Source: an uncultured Bacilli bacterium (lineage in GTDB: Bacteria; Bacillota_I; Bacilli_A; RFN20; CAG-826). Taken from it: DNA of 64,000 nt. The stretch covers positions 38,359 to 102,358 of the forward strand of contig CALWDE010000004.1 of the NCBI GenBank assembly GCA_944376605.1. Reading direction: 5' to 3'. A program made the position numbers and the translations under genes. Shown here piece by piece: positions 8,388 to 16,763 of this stretch. The notes beneath the pieces were generated by a model that worked only from the letters and a program-made list of their open reading frames with translations, did not search any database and was not told the origin of the DNA. The stretch's first letter is position 1; every line of letters begins with the position of its first letter.

Positions 8388-9376
8388 AAAGAGGACTTTC
8401 TTTTCTTCGTCTTGATTATAAAAGAGGAGAAGGAAGACAAGAAGAAACTCAAGAAAATTATAAGGAAACCAGTAAAAGTGATTCCGTTTCTTGCAAAAGA
8501 TAGTAAATCGCTTAAGCCAGGGATATAAGGAATGAGAAAGCTAGCAGCAAAACAAAGAAGACTAGAGATAGATCCTGTCGCTCCCGAGATAAAAGATAAA
8601 TACATTAAGCTTTGTTCTTTGGCGTCTTTTTCCCATAACTTTTTCTGCACAGAATAAGTGGAGTCAGCAAAAATAAAGGAAAGAAATAGTCCAATCACAA
8701 AGCAAATCACAACGGGAACAACATTAGGATTAGTGCTTAAAGAATAAAACGCATAAGAAAAGATAAAGGCGCTAACAAGCATGAAGATGAACTGAAAAAT
8801 AAATTCGCCTTTTTCGTTTTGTAATGTCTGCTTGAGCAAGTAGATATCGTTTTTACTTCCTCTATGCACCTTTTTGCTAGATATTCTTAATGGAGAAGCA
8901 AGATTTCTTATCACAAGAGGCTTTCTCTCTTTTGTAAGGTAGGCCTGCATGATTAAGGGCAAAATTTCTTTTGCTCCTTCTTCGTTTTTATCGAAGAAAT
9001 AGTAGAGAGTTTGCTCGTCAAGCAAAGTAAATAAAGAAGATATTTTTTCCTTAAAAGATAAAGAAGATAAAGCGTCACATCTTTGAAATAAAGAGGAAAG
9101 ATTTTTATTCTTTTCAAGCAAAGCATATATTCTTCCTCCCTCTTTAAAAGTAAAAGAAGCGAGCATAAATTGGGAGGGATCTAATTCTGCTAAAGAAAGA
9201 GACTTCTCTCCTATTTTCAAAGTGCCTTCTTTTGCTTTTGAAAAATGGAAAGTTAATAAACGATAAAGGTCTTTATCTTCATAAGAAATATACTGAATGC
9301 CAGAAGAAAAAGAGTAAGAAATTGAGGCGTTTTCTTTTTCTAAAATTACATTCTCAAAAACAATGTTTTTTAGCAT
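8384..9376 (-). CDS. membrane protein with degenerate ABC-ATPase-like N-terminal domain
   Basis: 330 residues. The first 160 or so start like an ABC ATPase (FENVILEKENASISYSF, then a segment ending SLSLAELDPSQF where the Q-loop would be), but the Walker A site GxxGxGKS is replaced by YEDKDLYRL and no LSGGQ or Walker B is visible. After a linker (RGSKNDIYLLKQTL) come four hydrophobic segments at about 198-216, 224-242, 260-285 and 300-322. This resembles ABC-FtsX fusion proteins in order but has no visible catalytic residue. It lies between capG (4-nt overlap) and a large Wzy-like gene (7-nt overlap), so it belongs to the glycan operon. A pseudo-ATPase scaffold is an inference; an unrelated fold remains possible. 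Confidence 0.45.
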   Translation of the reverse strand: MLKNIVFENVILEKENASISYSFSSGIQYISYEDKDLYRLLTFHFSKAKEGTLKIGEKSLSLAELDPSQFMLASFTFKEGGRIYALLEKNKNLSSLFQRCDALSSLSFKEKISSLFTLLDEQTLYYFFDKNEEGAKEILPLIMQAYLTKERKPLVIRNLASPLRISSKKVHRGSKNDIYLLKQTLQNEKGEFIFQFIFMLVSAFIFSYAFYSLSTNPNVVPVVICFVIGLFLSFIFADSTYSVQKKLWEKDAKEQSLMYLSFISGATGSISSLLCFAASFLIPYIPGLSDLLSFARNGITFTGFLIIFLSFFLSSFSSFIIKTKKRKSSL

Positions 9377-11436
9377 CTTTTACGCCTCTTCCCGTACCGG
9401 TAAATGAGATACTTTCTCTCGGTCTTTGCTTCTCTTCTAGTAGAGATAGAAGAAATTCTTCTCTCTAAAGGTAAAGATATAGCAGTAAAAGGAGAATAAC
9501 TGCTAGAGAAGCAGTCCACCATAAAATATAGAGAAATAGCAAAGATTACCATCATGGTTAAAGGATAATCAGTGATGTTATTACCTAAATATTCATAAAG
9601 AGGAGGAACAAATAGCAGCACAATATAAGGAAGAACATAACAGAAAATAGCGCGCAATATATCTTTTGGATCAATAAAGTAAGGGCCAGAAACAAGGAGA
9701 ACTAAAATAAGAGGAACAAAGGACAAGATGAAAGCGCCAGCGCCTCCAATATAAAAAGGCATTAAGAAAGTGATAAGCGCTTGGACTGCAAAAAACAAAA
9801 TGCCAAGAAGCCCTCTCCAAACCCGGAGTTCTCTCCATAAATGCAGCGATAAAGCTAACGTAAAGGGAACTAATATCGTGCCTGTCATTATGGTAGTAAT
9901 AAACCAAGGATCCGTGCTTGTAAGACTCACAATGTCGATGCTTCGATAAAAAATAATATACAGAATAGATAACAAAGGATATAACACCGCATAACTGCCT
10001 AAAAACACTCGCGATACTTCTCTTTTGGGAAAAATGGTTTGGTATTCCATAACATTTCTCTGAGTGTCGTAAAGAGGTTTTTCTTCAGCCTCTAAAGTAA
10101 GAAGAGGTAAAGCAATCATAAGGTCCATAATGATGGATGTAATATTCGGATTTAAGAAACTTGAGGCCTCAAAGAAAGCTCTTGTTAAATAACCAAAATA
10201 GGCAAATAGAAGAGGAATTCCGTATGGGCTTCTCCTCTTTAACGCTCTACAAATGAGGGCAAAGAAGAAAATCCAAATAAAGAGAGACAAAGCTAGAGAA
10301 AGGATTCCGCCTCTTGCCAAATCTTCTACAAAGGCATTATCAAGAGGCAAAAAGCCCCCATGATAGGCATAAATCGCATTTTTCCAGTTGGCAAAACCAA
10401 AACCTAATAACATGGACAATTTCGTAGAAGAAATTGCTTCCCAAGCAATTTTGAAACAGTTAAGCCTCGAAGAAGTACTGCCCTCCGTACTAGAAAATAA
10501 CTGAGTAAATCTTTCTAAGATTAAAGTGGAGTAGCGGTCTAATGCTTCAATGCCGTAGCCGTCTAAAAAGGGCGAGGCAATAACAAAACCAATAATACCT
10601 AACCCAAGAAGGAAAAAGACTAAGCTGCGGAACGGATGTGCTTTGATGGAACGGAAAGAATTCCAAAAGAAACAGCCAACAAAAACAATGCTCGTAGCAA
10701 GAAGCGAACTCTTACTCATAATGAAGAATTCCACAACAAGCATTGCCAGGGCTAAAATCCATCTCCACCATTTTGGACGCTTTGCTTCTAAAAACATCAA
10801 AGAAGCAACACCCATAAAAACTGTAAACCCAAAGGCGTTTCTATTGAGATAGAAACTATGAGGAATAATTGCTTTCTCCCCTATTTGCAAGAAAGAAGCG
10901 TAAGAATCAAATTCTGCAATTAAGGAATAGATAATTGCGATAAGAGAATAAAGAACAATTAAAGATGCAACGATATGAAAAAAGGATGTACCTTTAACCA
11001 TTTTTGGAACATAAGCAAAAAGAAAATATAGCCCAATCCCAACATAAACGGATAAAGCGGTATAACGAATCTTCCCTTCTAAATCTAATGTAAACACGGT
11101 TTGACCATCTTTTAAGGGTCCTTCCACAACCCAAAGAGGCAGAATAGATAGGACCATAAAAAGAAAGGAAACAGTAAGCCAAAACCAAGAAGTTCGAATT
11201 CCAAACCTCTTCTTTCCCACTACATAAATAGCTAGCAAAAGAGGAAGGTAAGCAATAAGCGTTAATAGTGTCGCTGCGGTAGGATAAAGCCGATCAGGGC
11301 TACCAAAATCCATAAATAAATTTTCTTCGCCGTAAAGCACTAAAGAGGCTAAAAGAAAAACAATCAAAACAAAACTAAGCAAGTAAGGTACTTGTCGAAC
11401 TGCGCCGGTTTTCCATTTTGCTGTTAGGGTATTCAT
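9370..11436 (-). CDS. large Wzy/O-antigen ligase-like membrane protein with extra C-terminal membrane domain
   Basis: 688 residues from the ATG at 11436. The frame is open to a TTG at 11550, but the added 38 residues are unlike a membrane protein start, and a GATAAT box lies just inside them. The first 450 residues or so have the many-helix layout of O-antigen ligases, with GFGFANWKN and a loop rich in Gly and charged residues. A further set of about six helices follows at 510-670, which makes it about 250 residues longer than usual. It is the second polymerase/ligase-like protein in the locus, so one may polymerise and the other ligate. There is no obvious SD at either start. Confidence 0.6.
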   Translation of the reverse strand: MNTLTAKWKTGAVRQVPYLLSFVLIVFLLASLVLYGEENLFMDFGSPDRLYPTAATLLTLIAYLPLLLAIYVVGKKRFGIRTSWFWLTVSFLFMVLSILPLWVVEGPLKDGQTVFTLDLEGKIRYTALSVYVGIGLYFLFAYVPKMVKGTSFFHIVASLIVLYSLIAIIYSLIAEFDSYASFLQIGEKAIIPHSFYLNRNAFGFTVFMGVASLMFLEAKRPKWWRWILALAMLVVEFFIMSKSSLLATSIVFVGCFFWNSFRSIKAHPFRSLVFFLLGLGIIGFVIASPFLDGYGIEALDRYSTLILERFTQLFSSTEGSTSSRLNCFKIAWEAISSTKLSMLLGFGFANWKNAIYAYHGGFLPLDNAFVEDLARGGILSLALSLFIWIFFFALICRALKRRSPYGIPLLFAYFGYLTRAFFEASSFLNPNITSIIMDLMIALPLLTLEAEEKPLYDTQRNVMEYQTIFPKREVSRVFLGSYAVLYPLLSILYIIFYRSIDIVSLTSTDPWFITTIMTGTILVPFTLALSLHLWRELRVWRGLLGILFFAVQALITFLMPFYIGGAGAFILSFVPLILVLLVSGPYFIDPKDILRAIFCYVLPYIVLLFVPPLYEYLGNNITDYPLTMMVIFAISLYFMVDCFSSSYSPFTAISLPLERRISSISTRREAKTERKYLIYRYGKRRKRC

Positions 11437-11653
11437 AAATAACAAAGTTATTTTACAACAGAAACATAAGAACAAAGACAGTCGGTTGTTGTGATTTGTT
11501 TTAACATTTAAAAATTGTTGGTTAATTTGTATTATTGCATACATTATCAAAGCAAATATGCCTAAATTGTAGGGTTTTCAGATAACCATAACTTTTCAGT
11601 ATAAATTTTGGCATTAGAAATGGATTAATAACTTAAAAACATAATCTAAAGTA
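11437..11653. other. intergenic region upstream of the large Wzy-like gene
   Basis: About 217 bp of AT-rich sequence between two leftward genes. A GATAAT/TATGCAATAAT-like box on the minus strand near 11535-11545 could be the promoter of the downstream gene. I see no hairpin terminator for the DUF362 gene that ends at 11654. Confidence 0.3.
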
Positions 11654-13159
11654 TTAACAATTCTTTTCAGTCTTTGTAAAACATTCTTCCCAACCTTTTG
11701 CGGGCTTAAAATCAAAAAAGGAGAAATTGCGGAAAGCTTGATAGGAATGAAAGGTTTTATTTTGAACATTATGGAAAATTGCAAAATCATATCCTTCATC
11801 AAAGAAAGGTTTTTTATATACCGAAGCATAAGAACGTTTAATAAAGTTCAATTTACTAGGTATAGCTCCCATAAGATGTGCAGCAGTGCAGTCTAAAGAT
11901 AGTGAACTTTGTGAAGCTAAAATAAAACCAACTTGTTTATCAAAAGGATGAAGTGGCCCATCCCCTTCTCCAGCAATGACCATATCTGCAATCGTAAAAA
12001 TTTTTCTTTGTTTTTTATTAGAAAGAACACCCCCGCTTTTGTTGGCGTAGCCGATAATATAATTCAAATCACAAATCGTCCGACTTATGGTGTCATTACC
12101 ATGCCAACTTCCCTCATATGTTTTATCTTTGTTAAATCCTAATTTTTCTGGAATTAATGTGCATTTTGCAGCAAAAGTCCAAAATTTAAACAAGTATTTC
12201 GAACTATTTTTCTTATCCAAAAAATAACTTCGCAAAGCCTTAAAAATAGAAGGTCGATTATAAGAATCTCCAGTAACACGCTGATTTTTGGAACCATTGC
12301 AATGATGAGGGAGATATTCTTTTCTCGATGCTATTCCTACAATATTTTTTAATGCACAAGTAATTCCTGCTTTGCGATGTGTTTTTGGCTTTGGCAAATT
12401 AATAATTACATCTGCTTCTAAGATATCTCGCGCAATACAATATTCATGTCTTCCAACGCAATGGTGTTTTTGAAGCTCATTAGGATTGTAATTAGTAATT
12501 CTAAGGCGGCGATTTTCTTTTTCTGTTAAATCACAAAACAAACTTTTGTCCGCGAGGTCAACCACTACTCCACCACTATTAACAACCTTTTGAGAAAGAT
12601 GGCCATTTTTGTCACTTTGACTAATCAGGTCACGAAAATCTTTTAATTCTAAATGTAGTGTTGATGGTATTTCTTTTTGATAAAAGTCTATTAACTCAAG
12701 ATATCGAGACTTTCTTATAAGGTCTTCAAAATTACAAGTTTGTATAGGAGCATCTCCAACAATAATTGAACCTTTTTCTTGTAACGCCAAAATGACATAA
12801 TCCAAAACGACAGCAAGCACAGAAGGGTGAGTTATTAAAGATAACAATGTTTTATTTTTATCATTCGGTGAATTTTCATGATTAACTAAATTTGGTTTTA
12901 TTACCACTTTATTACCGGGTGAAATAAGGTCACCAAGAGGATTCCATTTTTCTGTTCCAAAATGCTTCTTGTCTAAGCCCAAGAGATAGAAGCAATTCCT
13001 AACCGCATCAAAAACATCGTTGTCTTTATCAGAAACATAAATACTTGATTTTATCCTTTGATTTTCAAATTCCGGATATAACTTTGAAGGACCATAAGGA
13101 AATTCAGGATAACAAATCTTATTCAACTGCCAAAGAGCGACATCTTCTTTTTCTAACAT
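11654..13159 (-). CDS. DUF362 domain protein
   Basis: 501 residues. DUF362 (PF04015) motifs in order: VVIKPNLVNHE (around residue 87), VGDAPIQTCNFED, INLPKPKTHRKAGITCALKNIVGI, and AGEGDGPLHP followed by SLDCTAAHLMG. DUF362 proteins are often fused to or paired with ferredoxins, but no CxxCxxC cluster is present here. Members occur in several capsule loci, including next to TupA-like proteins as here, and their reaction is not established. The gene starts 2 nt after the upstream TupA-like stop. A role in a rare sugar or acyl decoration is inference. Confidence 0.75.
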   Translation of the reverse strand: MLEKEDVALWQLNKICYPEFPYGPSKLYPEFENQRIKSSIYVSDKDNDVFDAVRNCFYLLGLDKKHFGTEKWNPLGDLISPGNKVVIKPNLVNHENSPNDKNKTLLSLITHPSVLAVVLDYVILALQEKGSIIVGDAPIQTCNFEDLIRKSRYLELIDFYQKEIPSTLHLELKDFRDLISQSDKNGHLSQKVVNSGGVVVDLADKSLFCDLTEKENRRLRITNYNPNELQKHHCVGRHEYCIARDILEADVIINLPKPKTHRKAGITCALKNIVGIASRKEYLPHHCNGSKNQRVTGDSYNRPSIFKALRSYFLDKKNSSKYLFKFWTFAAKCTLIPEKLGFNKDKTYEGSWHGNDTISRTICDLNYIIGYANKSGGVLSNKKQRKIFTIADMVIAGEGDGPLHPFDKQVGFILASQSSLSLDCTAAHLMGAIPSKLNFIKRSYASVYKKPFFDEGYDFAIFHNVQNKTFHSYQAFRNFSFFDFKPAKGWEECFTKTEKNC

Positions 13160-13161
13160 TT

Positions 13162-14106
13162 TTATTTGACAACCTCGTGCAATATTAGTCTTGAACCCAA
13201 TTCAAAATCTATCTTCTTTTTAGAGAAGGTCCCAGTACCGGAAGTAGGAAAGAAAGTTAATTCACTAATAAAAAATCCTTCTTTCGCTAACATAAAATCA
13301 ACTCGCACAAATAAAAAATGAGCGCTAATTTTTTCTGCAACCTCTTTCATCGAATTAAAACAGGAAATAGAAAGAAGTCTTTCTTTTTTCTTTTTGCTAT
13401 TGCCAAGACAAACGTGTTCTACCTTTAAAGCGTTTCCGTTTTGATCAAAGCAGTCAATTCTTTCATCTACCGACCTGTTGCTAATAACATACCCCCAAAG
13501 TAGCTGGTGATTACTCATCATAAACTTGTAGTCATAAACATCTTTTTCTTTCTCTAAGGGATGAAGAACTTTTTCAGCAATGATTCTCGGTTTTATGTTC
13601 TCATATACCCATTCAAAGTTGTTGTGCCTTGCTTCGTAATTACTTTTTAAGGATGCATCTAATTTTTGAAAAACTTCTTGGAAGTTTGTTTTCCCTTTCT
13701 TACAAACAAAAACAGACCCACAATCATGCGTTGCCTTTAATACAAACTCATCTGGCAAGGCATCTAAATTAATCTCGGAGGAAGAAGAGTAAACACCATA
13801 TTCTGGAACTACATACTCCCCTAATCCAATTTCCTCTAAAAACTTTTTGCATTCATGCTTATCCGCTACTTTTTCCCATAATGGGTTTCGATAAAAGAAT
13901 TTTAAATAGGATATCTTTTCATTAAAGGAACGTGGGTGTTCTAAATCAAAGGAATACCCACATCTTAAACTTCCTATCGCGTTCATCCTTTCAATAGGAG
14001 AAAGAGAGTCATAAACGTGCTTTTTTAAATTTCTCTTATGTTTTAAGGCATTAAGAAAAGTGTGTGACTTTAATAAAAAGCGTAAATGAGAACGTTTCTT
14101 TTGCAT
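13162..14106 (-). CDS. TupA-like ATP-grasp protein
   Basis: 314 residues of the TupA-like ATP-grasp family (PF14305). Typical stretches: DLEHPRSFNEKISYLKFF, VADKHECKKFLEEIGLGEYVVPEYGVY, and EFVLKATHDCGSVFVCKKG (the ATP-grasp Lys). YDYKFMMSN and FVRVDFMLA...FISELTFFPTSGTGTF complete the metal-binding end. The family is found in polysaccharide loci and is thought to ligate amino acids or other carboxylates to sugars such as uronic acids. It overlaps by 1 nt with the hydrolase upstream. A paralogue is at 41142-42074. Confidence 0.8.
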   Translation of the reverse strand: MQKKRSHLRFLLKSHTFLNALKHKRNLKKHVYDSLSPIERMNAIGSLRCGYSFDLEHPRSFNEKISYLKFFYRNPLWEKVADKHECKKFLEEIGLGEYVVPEYGVYSSSSEINLDALPDEFVLKATHDCGSVFVCKKGKTNFQEVFQKLDASLKSNYEARHNNFEWVYENIKPRIIAEKVLHPLEKEKDVYDYKFMMSNHQLLWGYVISNRSVDERIDCFDQNGNALKVEHVCLGNSKKKKERLLSISCFNSMKEVAEKISAHFLFVRVDFMLAKEGFFISELTFFPTSGTGTFSKKKIDFELGSRLILHEVVK

Positions 14107-15011
14107 TACTTTTCTAAGAAAGAGTAGATATCTTGATAGACGTCTTTTCTTCTTTCTCCTTCGTTTAAAATTTCATGACGCATTTGAGGATAAAGGATCA
14201 TTTGCACATCCTTTACTCCATATTCTAAATACATCTTTTCTAACTTTTGCACACCTTTGCCGCATCTACCTACAGGATCATCTTCCCCTGCAACAAGTAA
14301 AATGGGTGTGTTTTTATCTAATTTTTGTAACTCTTTCTTATCCCATAAATGGGCCATAGATTTAAGAAAAACTTTCCAAAAACCATTTGTATTCCTAGCT
14401 CCGCAATAAGGGTCCTTGTTATAGGTTTCAACATTCTTCTCGTCGTAAGATAACCAGTCATTTCTATCCTTACGGTGCTTAATACTTGATTCATAAGCAC
14501 CAATCGACAAGCTTTGTAAAAGATGCGAAGGTTTATTCCAGTTCCAGGAATCCACAAACATTACTGCGATAAAGTAACCCATTTTCATTAAAGCTTTTTG
14601 TGGACCATTAGAACTCATTAAAACGGCTTTATCCGCCAAAGAAGGATATTTGGTTAAAAACCTTTGTACCATAAATGAGCCCATAGAATGTCCCATGATA
14701 TAGGTAGGAAGCTTTGTTGTTTCTTTTAACTGCTTGATTCTCAAAGCAAGCGCGTCCACATTATCCTCAAAAGCGCTGCCATGCCATTTTTGTAAATCTT
14801 CAACCTTTTCTACATTAAGCCCTTGTCCAACTGCATCTAAAACAGAAACATTAATTCCTTTATTTGCTAAAAATAAAGCAAACTCTTCATAGCGAAAAGA
14901 ATGCTCACACATTCCTGTCGCAATCAGTAAATTTGCACGCGGATGAGAGGAAGCCCATTCTCTACCTTTCAGTGTTAACTCATCTCCCACTACAACTTCA
15001 AAAATTTCCAT
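14106..15011 (-). CDS. alpha/beta hydrolase, monoacylglycerol lipase/serine aminopeptidase S33 type
   Basis: 301 residues. The nucleophile elbow GHSMGSF is around residue 127. The acid and base are likely the Asp in AGEDDPVG and the His in QMRHEILNE. Residues around 70-75 (GQGLN, HG) suit the oxyanion side. There is no signal peptide, so it is cytoplasmic; substrates of the group are monoglycerides, lysophospholipids or peptides. It starts 2 nt before the end of galE and runs into the TupA-like gene with overlapping stop and start, so it is in the gat-galE operon. Confidence 0.78.
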   Translation of the reverse strand: MEIFEVVVGDELTLKGREWASSHPRANLLIATGMCEHSFRYEEFALFLANKGINVSVLDAVGQGLNVEKVEDLQKWHGSAFEDNVDALALRIKQLKETTKLPTYIMGHSMGSFMVQRFLTKYPSLADKAVLMSSNGPQKALMKMGYFIAVMFVDSWNWNKPSHLLQSLSIGAYESSIKHRKDRNDWLSYDEKNVETYNKDPYCGARNTNGFWKVFLKSMAHLWDKKELQKLDKNTPILLVAGEDDPVGRCGKGVQKLEKMYLEYGVKDVQMILYPQMRHEILNEGERRKDVYQDIYSFLEK

Positions 15012-15012
15012 C

Positions 15013-16029
15013 TTATTCCCCCTTTAAAACTTTTTGAGCAAAACAGTATGCATCTTTTGCAGCATCTTCTATGCTGCGTTTTGCTTTCCAGTGTAATTCT
15101 TTTTCGGCTTTGGCAGGGTCAGCGTAAGAAACAGCAATATCACCTGCTCTTCTAGCGCCGATTTGATAAGGAAGAGGTCTTCCAAGCACCTTTTCATAGG
15201 CCTTTATAATTTCTAAAACGCTTGTCCCTTTTCCAGTTCCTAAATTATAAAGATGGAAGCCTTCCCCTTTTATTGCTTTTAAACCTGCAACATGGCCTTC
15301 TGCTAAATCACAAACATGAAGATAGTCGCGAATACAGGTTCCATCCGGAGTAGGGTAATCATTACCATAGACTGTAAGAGAGGGACGAATCCCTAAGGCA
15401 ACTTGATTAATAATCGGGAATAAATTGTTAGGAATACCATTAGGATCCTCGCCAAGAAGACCTGAAGGATGCGCCCCGATGGGGTTAAAATAACGTAAGC
15501 AAAGAACTTGATATCCTTCTCCCTCATGAGCCTTTAAAAAGTCATGAAGAATTCTCTCATTCATCACTTTTGTTTCTCCGTAAGGATTGGTTGCCTCCAT
15601 GACAGGGTTCGTCTCTTTATAGGGCAAATCTTTTGAGTCGCCATAAACTGTAGCAGACGAAGAAAAAACAAAAGTTTTTACTTTGTATTTTTCCATCATT
15701 TTTAAAAGAGAAAGTGTACCTAAAATATTATTTTCGTAATATTCAATGGGTTTTTGCACGGATTCTCCAACTGCTTTATAGGCTGCAAAATCTAAAATTG
15801 CTTCAAAAGGATAACTTGCAAAAATAGCATCTAAGAAAGTGGTATCTCGAATATCACCTTCATAAAAAGGAATCTTTTGCGCGCTTAACTCTTCAAGCAC
15901 CGCATGGACACGAATTTTGGAATTAGAGAGGTTATCTGCAATAACGGGATAATATCCATTTTCTATAAGAGACAACACTGTCTCTGAACCAATAAATCCA
16001 AGCCCGCCGGCAACAAAAGCGTATTTCAT
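15013..16029 (-). CDS. galE: UDP-glucose 4-epimerase
   Basis: 338 residues from the ATG at 16029. The frame stays open upstream, but that part is a Lys/Arg-rich shadow of the preceding gene, and an AGGAGAAAGGAAAG SD sits before this ATG. Motifs: GGLGFIGSE, SSSATVYGD, NPYGETK (catalytic Tyr and Lys), and RYFNPIGAHPSGLLGEDPN, all GalE-specific. It interconverts UDP-glucose and UDP-galactose and supplies Gal for the glycan loci on either side. The start overlaps the DUF1836 stop (ATGA). Confidence 0.93.
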   Translation of the reverse strand: MKYAFVAGGLGFIGSETVLSLIENGYYPVIADNLSNSKIRVHAVLEELSAQKIPFYEGDIRDTTFLDAIFASYPFEAILDFAAYKAVGESVQKPIEYYENNILGTLSLLKMMEKYKVKTFVFSSSATVYGDSKDLPYKETNPVMEATNPYGETKVMNERILHDFLKAHEGEGYQVLCLRYFNPIGAHPSGLLGEDPNGIPNNLFPIINQVALGIRPSLTVYGNDYPTPDGTCIRDYLHVCDLAEGHVAGLKAIKGEGFHLYNLGTGKGTSVLEIIKAYEKVLGRPLPYQIGARRAGDIAVSYADPAKAEKELHWKAKRSIEDAAKDAYCFAQKVLKGE

Positions 16030-16763
16030 GATACTTTCCTTTCTCCTAAACGTTTGGCTTCTTTTTCTACATTCTTTTCTTCTTCTTTTTCTTCCTCTTT
16101 TCCTGCTTTCCACAAGAAGTGATTATCCATAGAAGAGGAAGGTCCTAAAGAAGCAATCATGGCTTTTGCTAAGGTTTGATCAATCGCTGAGCGGACTGCT
16201 AGGCGGAATGCTAAAAGAGCGACTTGATAAGCCGCGTTAATATCAGCATCTTCTTTTCCTTCTTCTTTTTCTTTTTCAAAGTGAACGCGAATATCTTCAC
16301 ATTTGGAGGATAAGAAGGAAACGCGTTCTTCTACTAAATCTTTTAACAAAACACGGTAAAACTCATAAATATCCGATTTACTGGTAGAAATACCGCCATC
16401 CATCTCAAAAAGCCTTCCGACTTCTGCCATAGAAAGACTTCTTTTTAAAATAGCGATCGCCATTAAATAACCAAGCTGTTCAACTCCGTATCTTTTCCCG
16501 TCTGGTTCTTTCAAAATCTTGGCCTTTACATAGTTATTCACCATGAAAGAAGTCATTAAACCTTTGTTTTCTTCTGAAAAAGGAGCAAGGATGTGATTCA
16601 CATACTCGAGCACCTGTTCCATATATAACTTAACCGTAGGTAATTCTCGGTAAGAGGGCAATTCAAAACCTTCTAGGGAGGAGAGATATTTTTCTAACTG
16701 CTCGAGTCCCCCTAAAATCTTGTCTTCCTCTTTTTCTTTTTTCTCAACTTCTTTATTTGCCAT
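16026..16763 (-). CDS. DUF1836 domain protein
   Basis: 245 residues. The central part (about 50-150) has the DUF1836 core: LMTSFMVNNYVKAKIL, YGVEQLGYLMAIAILKRSLSMAEVGRLFE. This is a helical winged-helix-like, MerR-resembling domain. The N-terminus and the last 40 residues are highly charged (Lys/Glu runs). DUF1836 proteins are common in Firmicutes with no proven role; a regulatory part is plausible. It overlaps gatB by 11 nt and galE by 4 nt. Confidence 0.75.
   Translation of the reverse strand: MANKEVEKKEKEEDKILGGLEQLEKYLSSLEGFELPSYRELPTVKLYMEQVLEYVNHILAPFSEENKGLMTSFMVNNYVKAKILKEPDGKRYGVEQLGYLMAIAILKRSLSMAEVGRLFEMDGGISTSKSDIYEFYRVLLKDLVEERVSFLSSKCEDIRVHFEKEKEEGKEDADINAAYQVALLAFRLAVRSAIDQTLAKAMIASLGPSSSMDNHFLWKAGKEEEKEEEKNVEKEAKRLGERKVS

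Noticed and set aside
16030..16113. 28-residue Arg/Lys-rich extension of GalE
   Set aside because: It is the DUF1836 coding sequence read in another frame; GalE starts at 16029 behind an SD.
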